Shown piece by piece: positions 32,060 to 44,677 of a stretch of 64,000 nucleotides of DNA; position 1 is the first letter of the stretch; the number at the start of each line of letters is the position of its first letter. The stretch covers positions 2,165,845 to 2,229,844 of the forward strand of contig CM035359.1 of assembly GCA_020137815.1 (NCBI GenBank), given 5' to 3'. The position numbers and the translations under genes were made by a program. A model generated the notes under the pieces. That model was not told the origin of the DNA. It saw only the letters and a program-made list of their open reading frames with translations, and did not search any database. The stretch comes from Hormiphora californensis. Lineage: Eukaryota > Ctenophora > Tentaculata > Cydippida > Pleurobrachiidae.

Positions 32060-32820
32060 CAAAAAACGTTAAACTATTGGGGGGGCGGGGGGGGGGGGGC
32101 CCCCAAAAAATTTTTTGGAACTTTTTTCCCGCCAAAAATGTGGTGTACGAGCTTTTTTTTTTTTTTTAAAAACCCTGTCTTTTTGAAAAAGAGGGAAATT
32201 CCCCGTATTCAAAAAAACGGGTGATCGAAGGAAAATGGACCAACTTAAACGATTCAGAAGGTCCGTTTTGGGGGGGGCTTTAGGTTTGTCCTACTTTTTT
32301 TCCCTCAACCGTTTTTGCTTATTGCGAAAAAGGACGCAAGTGGGTGGAAAACCCACGGCTCGGAAGAGGGGTTTTCCCCCCCAAGAAAAAGTTTTTTTAA
32401 TCGCAAAACGGTTGGTGGAAGCAAATGTCCCCAAAACCCCCCAAAACCTTTGAATATTTAAGGGCCCCGCCCTTATGATCACCCCGGTTTTGGAAAAGGG
32501 TTTCCCTTTTCAAAAAAAGTTTTTTACAAAAAAAACACCCCCTTTGGGGAAGCCAAATTTGGGGCCCCCCAAAATCGTTTTGAAACTTTTCCGTTTTCAT
32601 CTTTGAACGGGAAATTTCCCCCTTTTTTAAAAGAAGCAAAAAAGTCCGTTTTTCCCCCAAAAATCCTTTCAAAAATCCTTTTGGCACATTTTATCTTTCC
32701 AAAAACCAGAATTTTGTTCTCTAAAAAAAGTGGTCCCCAGGGTTAAAACAAAAAAGAAAAAAACCCCTTTTTGAAAAAAGGGGTTCCCCAAAAAAAATTT
32801 CCTTTTTGGGGCGAAGAGAA
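32060..32820. other. Homopolymer-inflated block, probably low-quality consensus
   Basis: Runs such as G7CG13, C5A6T6 and T14 dominate, and words look stretched compared with neighbouring DNA. This texture is unlike the rest of the window. I would not annotate genes here. Confidence 0.6.
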
Positions 32821-32934
32821 ATTAGGGCTAGATATTGGGTTTGTAATTGTTTAGGTATGACCAGATGTTATCTGTCGTTGCCTGCCGAAGCAGCATAGCC
32901 TGCATAAGCAGCATTAGCCTGCAGAATTGCAGCA

Positions 32935-34170
32935 AAGCGGGGAGTAGTAAACTACTACTCCGGTAACACCCTAGTAACACCCTATAACACCATATTTACA
33001 CCCTAGTAACACCCTAGTAACACCTAGTACACCCTAGTAACAACCTCAGTAACACCCTAATAACACACCTAGTAACACTTCCTAGGTAACACCTATTTAC
33101 ACCCTATTTACACGCTATACATGATACACCCAAGTACTAATAAAACAATAACATTGAAACCCTCTAGGCTCTAGTAACACCCTAGTTACACCCTAGTAAC
33201 ACCCTAGTAACACCCTATAGTTACACCCTATAATAACACCCTAGTAAAACCCTAGTAACACCCTAGTTACACCCTATAATAACAACCCTAAGTAAACAAA
33301 CCAAGTAAACACCCATAAGTTCAATACACCCAATCACTAAAAAAACCAATAACATTGAAAAATGACCAATAGAAGTTTTACACCTCATGATTAACACCCT
33401 GGTAACCACCATGGTAACACCATAGTAAACACCCTAGAACAACATAGTAAACACCCTCAGTAACACCCTAGTAAAACCCTATAACCACCCTGGTTTACAC
33501 CCTCAAAAACACCTAGTAACACCCTGGTTACACCCTATAGTTCCATACACCCAATCACTAAAACAATAACATTGAAACCGACCAATTAGAGTTTTACACC
33601 TCATGATAACACCCTGGTAACACCATGGTAACACCATAGTAACACCCTATAACACCCTAGTAACACCCTAGTAACACCCTAGTAACACCCTATAACACCC
33701 TATTTACACCCTAGTAACACTCTAGTAACGTACCCTATAACACCCTAGTAAAACCTACAACACCCTATTTACACCCTAGTAACATTCTAGTAATACCCTA
33801 TAACACCATATTTACACCCTAGTAACACCCTAGTAACACCCTAGTAACACCCTATTAACACCCTAGTAACACCCTATAACACCCTATTTACACCCTAGTA
33901 ACACTCTAGTAACGTACCCTATAACACCCTAGTAAAACCTACAACACCCTATTTACACCCTAGTAACATTCTAGTAATACCCTATAACACCATATTTACA
34001 CCCTAGTAACACCCTAGTAACACCCTATTAACACCCTAGTAACACCCTATAGTTACACCCTATAATAACACCCTAGTAAAACCCTAGTAACACCCTATAG
34101 TTCCATACACCCAATCACTAAAACAATTACATTGAAACCGACCAATTAGAGTTTTACACTTCATATGACG
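32935..34170. repeat. 11-bp satellite (ACACCCTAGTA) with a higher-order unit
   Basis: Roughly 80 copies of ACACCCTAGTA and its variant ACACCCTATTT. A longer block (CCAATCACTAAAACAATAAC through TTAGAGTTTTACACCTCATG) punctuates the array near 33130, 33330, 33550 and 34110, giving a higher-order period of about 210-560 bp. It ends right at the first recognisable exon of the PLAT gene. Confidence 0.85.
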
Positions 34171-34180
34171 TCATGATTAG

Positions 34181-35565
<1,385 letters not shown>

Positions 35566-35847
35566 AATGTGTAGCAATCTACTTGAATTGATGGTAAATT
35601 TTGTGCAAAGGAATGAAATGTTGTAGAATGTAGATGAAGGCATGTAAAGCTATGGAAATTTCCCCCAAAATCAGTTTGGTTTGTGTTGCTCATCGGAGAC
35701 TGTAAACAATCACACAGCCAAGTCTTGCTGACCGGACGAGACAGCTCATGGTGCCAGATCATCCTTTCAGAATCACCATATATTTGTTCAATGTTCGAGA
35801 AAGTAGAAATCTAATTTATTTATTTAATTCAACATATCAACTCACCA

Positions 35848-36160
35848 TCTTCAAAGGCATGTATTGATTGCCTTGATCCCTCTCGACCAGTTCATTTGAC
35901 AGCTTATCTATCGGATCCCGTTGCAACAACGCGACGCACCCTATAGGAACAAACAAATGTAGTAAAATGTGTGGGTCAGTAAGCACCAAACAAGTAAATC
36001 ACAAGATGAATCAAGCAAAAACCCAAAACTGCCCTAAACTTACTGTTTACATCCGGTTTGCTGAAAGTTTTCATTTTTAGTAGTTCCGTCCTTTTCCCAT
36101 CTGACGCAGGGGCCTCCCTCCTCTGAATCATCCTCAGCCACATAGGAGTCCATCACTTTA
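35848..36160 (-). CDS. Possible two-exon gene fragment
   Basis: An open stretch read from about 36155 (VMDSYVAEDDSEEGGPCVRW) can be spliced at GGAT/GTAAAC (about 36045) to an exon at about 35942-35848 (RDPIDKLSNELVERDQGNQY), which ends at ATG/gtgagt. The acidic and charged composition looks protein-like, but the family is unknown and the splice sites are mediocre. Upstream it runs straight into the hairpin repeat at 36158-36300, so the 5' part may have been lost. Confidence 0.3.
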
Positions 36161-36300
36161 CCTTGACATGTTCCTTGTCTGTCAGCTCTCACACCGGGCC
36201 GAAGGCCCGGTGCGAGCTTACGCGAGCCCGAAGGGCGAGCGTAAGCGCTTAAGTGCCGCTTAAGTGCCGATAGACAGACTGCGTAGCATGGCAAAGTAAT
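36158..36300. mobile_element. Double C(UUCG)G hairpin repeat, copy 2 (inverted)
   Basis: The same two hairpins as at 25645-25832, in opposite orientation: CTCACACCGGGCCGAAGGCC then GCGAGCCCGAAGGGCGAGCG, followed by two GCTTAAGTGCC blocks and CAGACTGCGTAGCATGGCAA. Confidence 0.75.
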
Positions 36301-36689
36301 AAGTGCTGCAGCTGACTCTGTTGGATCTTGTGGGTGGTTCACACACAAGATCCAAGGCACCCTTCAGAGTTCAGAAGAAGAAGACTTAATTCCAGTGCGA
36401 GCCAATAAAGTTTCGAATCACCTTGCTGAGAATCTGTCAGTGTCTGGCGCCGCCGACCCCATTTGAGCGCACTCAGAATCAAAATCAAATGTGGTATGGC
36501 CCCACCATACAGATGAGAATTGAGGTTAGAAACTAGAAAGAGAAATGCAACTTATACATTTGAGAGTACACTATAAGCTCTCAATTGGCATATCGGACTT
36601 AAAATGCCAAACTAAAAGCAAAAAGAGTGAAGAAATATTAGTATAATATTCGACTACTTACGTCCATGAAAACCAAAGAACTAGGATAC

Positions 36690-37983
36690 AGCTCTGGGGT
36701 GATTTACCGATATCTGAGCCGGTTGGGTTGCTGTGCAGCAAGCAATCCCTGAGTTTTGTATTTGTCCCAACCACCTATATATTACCGATATCTTTTGTTG
36801 GGTAAGTAATTAGTAGTTTTTAGTTTTAAGTGATAAAATGGGCGTGTGACTGAAGTTATGCTTATTATGAAATATATACGTGTGACAGCTGTGACTGTGA
36901 TTAAAGTCTGCAAGGCTTTGTCAATGCCATATACTAGTTATGATATAGCGTCGGTCAATGTCGTTAGTCAAGTAATGAAAGGTAACCTGCATACTCTAAA
37001 TTCTATAAACTATTGACGAATGAATACATAACTGAACGATAAAGCATAACAAACTTACCAACTTTGATACACTGTGGTGCATCACTTGACCAAGATCCAC
37101 CCGCCTGACAAGTCAGAGTTGGACTTCCCACAAGGATTTGGTTGGCAGCACATTCGATTGTTGCAGTTGTCCCTGTTGGTGAGGCAGACCAGCTCCCTTG
37201 CGTTGATCCCTCAACAGCAAAGGCAGGACACATCGTGCTTACTAGAAGAGTAATGTGCATGGGATGTGTATGGTTTTATTCTATACACGTCTAGTTCTGA
37301 GTTCACTATAATTAGTTATTGAATCATCATAATTTAGACCTAACCTGCTTTGTAGAAATCAGATGCTGTATCATACCCTGAGGTCCAAATGACTTTCAGA
37401 TCCGCAACACCACCACCCCACCTTACATCATCACTACATCTACTATCGTATGAACTATCCGTGAACACCAAGTTCAGCACCTCAACATCATTACATGTGA
37501 TGATAAAGACAGTGTCCGTTATGGTGATAGTCCATATCTTATCCACCTCCTCCGGGGGTTGTACTGGCAGGTCAGCGAGGGTAATCACACAGTACTGAAG
37601 CTTATACTGCATTGAATTAGTGCCGAATATAATATGCAGGTACAGATGAGAAGTGAACGAAACATAAAGATAATCTCCACTGCCTGATACAGAGTCTGTC
37701 TTTATCTGGAGAGCGGTTGTCTCCCAGTCCCAGTCTATCCAGTTACCATACTCTACTGGCGACCATTCTGAAACATGCATATAATAATACTCTCGGTTGA
37801 AAGTCAACAGGCGCGGCCAATATCATTGTTTTTTTATAAATTGTGGGAAAACAGTCGTGACTGCAGACCTCATGATTCAGGTTACGGCTAATTAGTCTCA
37901 TAGTATCAGGGCTACATTTAATTCTAACCTGTGAGACGAACCGTCCCCCATAGTGCAGCTATGAAGAGCAGGAATCGTATCAT
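36690..37983 (-). CDS. Secreted protein with CN(G/D)VEVL domain and sushi module, paralogue B
   Basis: Exon 1 (37983-37929) encodes the signal peptide MIRFLLFIAALWGTVRLT, and exon 2 (37767-37345) a 140-residue domain. Blocks are EWSPVEYGNWIDWDWETTAL, LPVQPPEEVDKIWTI, FIITCNDVEVLNLVF and RWGGGVADLKVIWTSG. Exon 3 (37241-37059) is a four-cysteine CCP/sushi module (CPAFAVEG, ATIECAANQILVG, LTCQAGGSW, DAPQC). A last exon near 36745-36690 (ATQPAQISVNHPRAVS, stop) is tentative. No TM helix is seen, so it is secreted; sushi modules and the companion domain suggest recognition of other proteins or sugars. The first domain may be FAMeT/Methyltransf_FA-like, but I am not sure. Exons 1 and 2 match the broken paralogue A at 23770-25067 in phase and in exon-1 length (55 bp), showing a local gene duplication. 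Confidence 0.75.
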
Positions 37984-38031
37984 GTCAAACCAACCATAGT
38001 TTCACATCACTAAATAAACGAGGGTGTTTGT

Positions 38032-38106
38032 CAGGAACCGTCCGAATCAGGAAATACTAGTCCCTGATTGGCTGATAACCAGTCACGTGACATAAATAAC
38101 GAGTTC
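38032..38106. mobile_element. Half copy of the 109-bp hAT-like MITE
   Basis: It begins CAGGAACCGTCCGAATCAGG and matches the right half (inverted) of the MITEs at 62126-62234 and 63623-63731, then stops. It lies about 50 bp upstream of the start codon of paralogue B and keeps the TCACGTGA palindrome. Confidence 0.8.
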
Positions 38107-39639
38107 AATTATATATAGATTATAGAGTAGATGTACTATAGTATAAACTGGGGTTTATTGGGCAATTTTGCATTTGCGGGCATCGCACTATAGACGCAGT
38201 ACCCACGTACTATAGACGCATTATAAACGCATTATAAACGCATTATAGACGCATTATAGACACACGCAATATAGACGCAATTTCGTAAGCAGCACTATAG
38301 ACGCAATATAGACGCATTATAACAGCAATATAAACGCATTTTTATAGACGCGACGCAGTATAGCCGCATTATAGGCGCACTACCCACCCCAAAATCACCT
38401 TATAGACGCACTATAGACGCATTATAGACTGACTATAGCAGCACCATAAACGCTACATAGACCCATATAGACGCATGATAGAAGCATTATAGACGCAAAT
38501 CGCTTTTTATAGACGCCGCGTCTATAAAAAACATGCTTTTTAAAGAAGCACTATAGACGTACTCCAGGTTACAGTGTGATATTTGAGGCGCAGTTGGGCG
38601 TTTTATATACCCTGCTAACTTAAATAATGCGCCAGTGGCGAGAAGTCCCACTAGCGCGCTCTCGATAACCAGCCAGTCCAGCGGCAGATTATTTCCCTCT
38701 GGCAGGTTATTTATTTTTAACTCCTATGTTACATTCAAAGTGTGTGTAAATGATCAGTTCTTACTGAAATACAGAGGGAACACTGTTTGGAAGAGTTACA
38801 CACTAAATTGAAGAGAAAGAAACAACACATTCCGTCAATTACTCTCTCTTTATCTTCCCTTTTGTTTCACTATCTCAATTCCTCTGTGTTATGTCTGGCA
38901 TGCCCCATATCTTGTTCTTTCTTTCTCTCTCTCCTTAGTAACTGTTACCAAACAGTGTACACTCAATTGAGAGATGTTTTTGACTGTTTCTCAGTTCTCT
39001 TTGTGTGTTTTGATTAGTGTTCTCTCTCTTGTTAGTGTGTAATACTTGTAACAAACAACTAAAGCAGGGTATATAACCCATAAACTCTTGCCACAGACGC
39101 GTTATAGGTTTAAACCCCTCCGCCTCTCCCTCGGCTACGCCTCGGGATCGTCGTCGTGATTTAAACCAGTTTATCCGCCAGTGGCGGATAAACTACAGCT
39201 ACCTTCTCCCAGCGGCGCGCTGGGAGAAAGGTATCTGAAATAACGCGCCACTGGCAAGAGTTTATGCCTCATATAAACGCATTTTTGTCGCATATAAAAG
39301 GAAGCAGTATAGACGCATTATAGACGCATTATAGCCGCATGTGTGCGAAATCGATAAAGATGCAATATAGACGCAAAATAAAAAGGAGAGGGAGAGAGAG
39401 GGAGGGAGAGCGAGGGTAAGGGAAGGAGAGGGAGGGACTGAGGGAGAGATACAGGGACAGAAACAGAGACAGACGGATAAAGACCTGAGACAGAAGGTCA
39501 GAGTAAGATGGAAAGAGAGTAAGATGGAAAGAGAGTGATATAGGGACGGAGTGAGACAGAAAAAGACAGAGATGGAAACAAACGGACGTCGGACAGAGAC
39601 AGACGGACGGACAAACACGCGCTTACTATCTCCCTCTCT

Positions 39640-39642
39640 GTC

Positions 39643-39682
<40 letters not shown>
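39640..39682. repeat. CT microsatellite inside the Foldback-like element
   Basis: About 40 bp of CT repeats followed by CT-rich degenerate DNA up to about 39760, upstream of the element's open frame. Confidence 0.9.
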
Positions 39683-39686
<4 letters not shown>

Positions 39687-39931
39687 TTAATCTCTCTCCA
39701 TCTTACTCTGTCCGTCTGTCTCAGATCTGTGTCCATCTGTCTCTGTCTCAGTGTCTCATGATATGTCTCTGTATCGCTCACATATCGCTTATTCACTTCT
39801 CACATATCGCTTCACTTCTCACATATCGCTTATCAGTTTCGTGTTGATCTAGCTTGCTGCTGATCACACACTTTGTGAAATCGTTGTTGCTGCAGTACTC
39901 AGTACATTTCTGAACAAGTTGTCTCCTACTA

Positions 39932-40939
39932 ATGGATCGCACGTTCTCTTCTTGGGAGCACGGGGCACCAGATGATGAGGTTGATGTTGCAGACTACAGA
40001 AAGCTTGAGACCTCTATCATGGGCACGTTGAGATTGGTAGGTGGATATCCCGATCCTAACAAGGAAGGTGGAATATTTGAAGATAAGAGGATGGTTCACA
40101 GCTACCTGGCCAAAGTTGACACCATAAAGAAGACCAAGTTCATTGCTGAAATGGCTGGACTGCTTTGGTACAGAGCACTTCCCCTGATCAAACATGCCCG
40201 TAGTTTCATTGAGAAACAGTCTAGTTCAGAGCAGTTGTTTGAGCAGCTAGAAGAAGATCTGAGTTCAGCTAAAGTGCAGTTAGACAATGCACGAGAGGAG
40301 CTACTACAGGGACACCGCAAGATCAGTGCCCTGCAAGACGAGGTGAGCTCACTGAAGGACACTGTTATCTCTCTGAAAGATGACATGCTGGAGAAAAGTG
40401 TGAATGCTGTCCAAGCAGTTGTTAAGAATGAGATCCAGAGTTACTCAACAGTACTTGAATCAGCTGCTACCGCTGTGAACCAGGCGTGTACTACTGCCCT
40501 TGCCCCCAGTAAAATCCGTTCAGCGATTGCACGTGCATCTACAGACCGCAGCAGTAACTTGATTGTGTATGGCTTGTGTGAGGACAATAGGAGCAGTGAC
40601 AGTGATAAGGTGAAGGAGCTGTTCGAGCATCTTGTGGAAGCACCGGTTCTTCTGAAGGTTGAGAGGATTGGGAGGAGCAGAGAGGAACGGGTACGGCCGG
40701 TGAAAGTGGTTTTGAGGAGCAGTGAGAGTGTCAGGGCTATCCTGGGCAAGGCAGCACGGCTGAAAGAGTCAGAGACTTTCCGCTCAGTGTATGTGGCTCC
40801 TGATAGAACTTTAGAGGAGAGAGTAGAGAGGAGAACATTAGTAGCTAATTTGAGAGAGAGGAGAGAATCAGAGCCAGAGAAAGTGTGGGCTATTAGACAG
40901 GGGTCGGTTGTGGGAACTGAAAAAACTGAGAGTGGTTGA
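39932..40939 (+). CDS. Transposon-borne protein with coiled coil and ORF1p-like RNA-binding domain
   Basis: An uninterrupted 335-codon frame. Residues about 95-155 form an acidic-basic coiled coil (LEEDLSSAKVQLDNAREELL). From about 205 the pattern SNLIVYGLCEDN, VKELFEHLVEAPVLLKVERI, RPVKVVLRSSESVRAIL and VYVAPDRTLEERVERRTLVA follows the RRM-like region found in ORF1-type proteins of non-LTR retrotransposons and in many orphan mobile-element ORFs. It would bind nucleic acid. A captured or domesticated ORF inside a DNA transposon is the simplest reading; no reverse transcriptase or DDE motif is present. It is flanked by CT repeats upstream and by unrelated repeats downstream. Confidence 0.7.
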   Translation: MDRTFSSWEHGAPDDEVDVADYRKLETSIMGTLRLVGGYPDPNKEGGIFEDKRMVHSYLAKVDTIKKTKFIAEMAGLLWYRALPLIKHARSFIEKQSSSEQLFEQLEEDLSSAKVQLDNAREELLQGHRKISALQDEVSSLKDTVISLKDDMLEKSVNAVQAVVKNEIQSYSTVLESAATAVNQACTTALAPSKIRSAIARASTDRSSNLIVYGLCEDNRSSDSDKVKELFEHLVEAPVLLKVERIGRSREERVRPVKVVLRSSESVRAILGKAARLKESETFRSVYVAPDRTLEERVERRTLVANLRERRESEPEKVWAIRQGSVVGTEKTESG

Positions 40940-41040
40940 GTTTCTGATGTGTGAGAGGTCCGAGTCGAGTTGAGAGAGTGAGATATAATCAGAGAATAGA
41001 GATTTAATTATTCTTCATTGTACTGCCTATTTATATCATA

Positions 41041-42060
41041 GCGCTGGCAAGCGCCCGGGGCCCAATCCTCCCTCCCCCCAACCATCCTTCCCTTAAAAAT
41101 GTCCATTTTCCAAGCATTCTTGCTTCCATTGAATGGAAAATCGAAATTGCGAAAAAAAAATCTTTTGAATTTTTTGAAAATTTTTGAAAATTTTGACAGC
41201 GCTACTATACTTATTGTCTGAAATCGGCGATTTCAACTTAGTTTTAGACAACCTTCTCGTTGTCCTACGAACATGCCGCTTGGTAGTTCGTGTTGCCTTG
41301 ACACCTAGAGCACACGTTTAAAATTTCATGCAAATCGGAGTTACGGTTTTTGCGCTACAGATGGTCGTATTTTAGACAAAATGTCCGTTTTTAGCGTGAC
41401 GAACCACCGTAAAGTAACGACTTTTTTGCGTACACGATGGAGGTCACAGTTTTAAAGCTATCATCATGAAACTTTGGGAGTCGGTAGGTTTAGTGGTGTA
41501 CCTTGTATTAAAGCTTGGACAGAGAAAACGGACAGTCATAACAAAAGTTATGACTGTCTTAAGTTTTCTTTGGCGTCTAAGACAGCCTTCCCGTCGTTCT
41601 ACGAACACGCCGCTTGGTACGTTGTGTTGCCTTGACATCTCAAACACACGTTCAAAATTTCAAGCAAATCCGACTTACGGTTCTTCAGTTACGTGCATCT
41701 GACTGTATTAAGATTTAAGACGATTTTCAAAAAAACCTAGAAAAGAGCAAATTAAACTTTAAATCATGATTTTATCACATATATTTTGCCAACGTAGGTC
41801 AACTGCTGTATTTTCAGATATAATTGGAAGTCATATCTAGATTTATGACTGTCTTAAATTTAAGACGATTTTAAAAACGCCTAGAAAGAAGCGTTTCAGA
41901 GTCTAGATTAACATTGAATCAGATTTATTTTATAAAATAAGGTTTACTGCCGCATTTTCAGTTATAATGGGTAGTCATATCTAGAGTTATGACTGTCTTA
42001 AATATAAGACGATTTGAAAAAACCGAGAAAAGAGCGAATTAGCATCTAGAACCTGATTGT
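41041..42060. repeat. Diverged internal repeats of the Foldback-like element
   Basis: Two diverged copies of a block around TACGAACATGCCGCTTGGTA (about 41240 and 41595) and three copies of a ~145-bp block around GACTGTCTTAAATTTAAGAC (about 41700, 41848, 41990). A region of GATAACTAATCGCG words follows to about 42400. No gene seen. Confidence 0.65.
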
Positions 42061-42469
42061 ATCAGATATATTTGATTATCAATGCTTATCCTTGATCGTT
42101 ATCAGTAACTAATAATCAAAATCAGAGAATAATCGTGGAGAACTGCAATCACGGATAACTAATAAATAATAGTAATCGCGGATAACTACTTAACCACGAC
42201 AACTCATCGCGAATGAGTAATATGATAGTTACCAATCGCGGATAGCTAATCGCAAATATAGCTAATCGCGATAGCTAATCGCGATAATTAATCGCAGATA
42301 ACTTATAACGGATTCGTGATCAGTTATCCGCGATAGGTTGTCCGCGATTACTATCATATTCGTTATTCGCAATTGATATCCGAGATTGGATATCTGCGAT
42401 TGAAAAAGTCCGTGAATCCCCAATCCACATTTATTAAACTCAGCTAAGTAGTATAACAAAATGCCTGAT

Positions 42470-42906
42470 ACTAGATCCAAAAACCAAACAAGTTTGGTGG
42501 ATAGCCGGGGCCGCAGAAATTTAAAAACTTGCGAAAGTTTTGATACATGAACTTTCGGGGCCTGGGGTGCTGTTAAATTCGCGTTTCCATGATAGTCAGC
42601 CGTTCTTTCAAAACACACTATTATTCTGTAAAACAGACTCTGAAACGACCCACTGTGTGCAGTATATTATACGTGATATGTGTGGAGCTGTATGTATGAT
42701 AATGTGGAATCAAAAATAATGATAACTTGCAATCATTGCGATAGTTTTCCTGGCATATAGTTCGAAAATGTTGCTGGTTATAGTCATGGAAACGCGAATT
42801 TAACAGCACCCCAGGCCCCGAAAGTTCATGTATCAAAACTTTCGCAAGTTTTTAAATTTCTGCGGCCCCGGCTATCCACCAAACTTGTTTGGTTTTTGGA
42901 TCTAGT
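42470..42906. mobile_element. 437-bp foldback hairpin element nested in the Foldback-like transposon
   Basis: Arms of about 120 bp start ACTAGATCCAAAAACCAAAC; the inner part reads ATAGCCGGGGCCGCAG. The end design (CCAAAAACCAA plus a self-complementary block) is like the smaller element at 23455-23658. Confidence 0.85.
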
Positions 42907-43699
42907 TTCTTCACAATCCATGTTTCACAATTCATATCCTATTGATTTTGAAACCGTTTCTTGTAAGGACACGGTGGGGGCCAGGGTGGGGTAACGGGGT
43001 CAACGCACACAAAAGTCCTTACACGACTTCGTGTAATTGGCCTCGTTACGCCACTCTGAACCCTCGCCCAGTTTGGTCCGTGTGGTTCAGCTTTCATGAT
43101 ATTATATATGTATAATTGCGGCTCAGTGCCACTACCCGCCGTGGTAGTTTTGATTGATTGATTGATTGATTGATCCCTCCCTCCCTCCCTCCCTCCCTCT
43201 AGTCTCTCTCCCTCTCCTTCTTATTTTGCGTCTATATTGCATCTTTATCGATTTCGCACACATGCGGCTATAATGCGTCTATAATGCGTCTATACTGCTT
43301 CCTTTTATATGCGAAAAAAATGCGTTTATAGTTCGCCCAACTGCGCCTCAAATATCGCAGCGTGCGTCTGAATACGTCTATAGTGCTTCTTTAAAAAGCA
43401 CGTTTTTTATAGACGCGGCGTCTATAAAAAGCGATTTGCGTCTATAATGCTTCTATCATGCGTCTATATGGGTCTATGTAGCGTTTATGGTGCTGCTATA
43501 GTCAGTCTATAATGCGTCTATAGTGCGTCTATAAGGTGATTTTGGGGTGGGTAGTGCGCCTATAATGCGGCTATACTGCGTCGCGTCTATAAAAATGCGT
43601 TTATATTGCTGTTATAATGCGTCTATATTGCGTCTATAGTGCTGCTTACGAAATTGCGTCTATATTGCGTGTGTCTATAATGCGTCTATAATGCGTTTA

Positions 43700-44593
43700 T
43701 AATATAGATAACCCCGGCTAGTAGAGGGATGAAATCTGATATACCACCCTTTCAGGGTGGTATATCAATACGATATCCACGAGGAGCAACGCGACGAGGG
43801 GAATATCGTGTGATAATCCCCGTTAGGGGATTATCAAATTTCATCACTTTACTAGTAGTGTCTGACGGTTTATAAGGTCCAAATGAGGCACGGAGCTTTT
43901 CTGAATCAGCTTTTGAAGACGAATCCAACGCAACCGGAATTAGCTTTCTATCTTATCGGGAAGGTTCGGTTCACAAACACTCATTTTTAGTCATTTTTGC
44001 CGCGCGAGCCAATCAGAGGCCAGAATTTTGAAATCCAGCCCTCTGATTGGCTCGCGCGGCTAAAAATGAAAAAAGTGAACCACCTTCCCGATAAGATAGA
44101 AAGCTAATTCCGGTTGCGTTGGATTCGTCTTCAAAAGCTGATGCAGAAAAGCTCCGTGCCTCATTTGGACCTTATACACCGTCAGACACTATTTACTAGC
44201 CGTGGTTATTTCTTATAAAACGACCCCGGGAATTATGAAAGGTGTGAAAACAGAGGGAGGGAATTATTTGATATACCACAGTAGACTGCGGGAAATATCA
44301 GCAGGGGGGGTGGTTTATAATATAGATAACCCCGGCTAGTAGAGGGATGAAATCTGATATACCACCCTGTCAGGGTGGTATATCAATACGATATCCACGA
44401 GGAGCAACGCGACGAGGGGAATATCGTGTGATAATCCCCGTTAGGGGATTATCAAATTTCATCACTTTACTAGCCGTGGTTATTTCTTATAAAACGACCC
44501 CGGGAATTATGAAAGGTGTGAAAACAGAGGGAGGGAATTATTTGATATACCACAGTAGACTGCGGGAAATATCAGCAGGGGGGGTGGTTTATA
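43700..44593. repeat. Tandem pair of a hairpin-rich unit in the right arm
   Basis: Two near-identical ~275-bp copies begin ATAATATAGATAACCCCGGC. Each contains three hairpins: GATATACCACCC/GGGTGGTATATC, ACGATAT..ATATCGT and GATAATCCCC/GGGGATTATC. Copy 1 is split by the MITE at 43856-44191. Confidence 0.8.
43856..44191. mobile_element. hAT-like MITE, 336 bp, exact 8-bp TSD
   Basis: TAGTGTCTGACGG and its inverse bound the element; TTTACTAG flanks both sides (43848-43855 and 44192-44199), and the second copy of the host repeat supplies the empty site. About 100-bp arms. Related to the element at 10171-10519. Confidence 0.88.
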
Positions 44594-44677
44594 ATGCGTT
44601 TATAATGCGTCTATAGTACGTGGGTACTGCGTCTATATAAGTGCGATGCCCGCAAATGCAAAATTGCCGGTTTATTG

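Larger units (their letters stand above)
38161..44668. mobile_element. 6.5-kb Foldback/Mutator-like transposon with 9-bp TSD
   Basis: The outer ends GGCAATTTTGCATTTGCGGG and exact inverse are flanked by GGTTTATTG on both sides (38152-38160 and 44669-44677). The arms consist largely of 10-11-bp repeats (TATAGACGCAT) and pair over several hundred bases (38161-38597 plus 39270-39375 with 43225-43700 plus 44593-44668). Tandemly repetitive inverted arms and a 9-bp duplication are the traits of Drosophila FB elements, placed in the MuDR superfamily. It holds one coding frame (39932-40939) and several nested insertions (38598-39270, 42470-42906, 43700-44593). No MURA-type transposase is evident. Confidence 0.85.

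Noticed and set aside
32935..34170. True telomere repeat
   Set aside because: The unit is ACACCCTAGTA, not an exact TTAGGG-type repeat, and normal genes lie on both sides.
42960..43140. tRNA or other small RNA gene
   Set aside because: No cloverleaf with proper A and B boxes could be drawn; no tRNA gene was found anywhere in the window.
38161..44668. Maverick/Polinton or virus-like element because of long inverted ends
   Set aside because: It lacks polymerase, integrase, protease or capsid frames, is too short, and has a 9-bp rather than 6-bp duplication.
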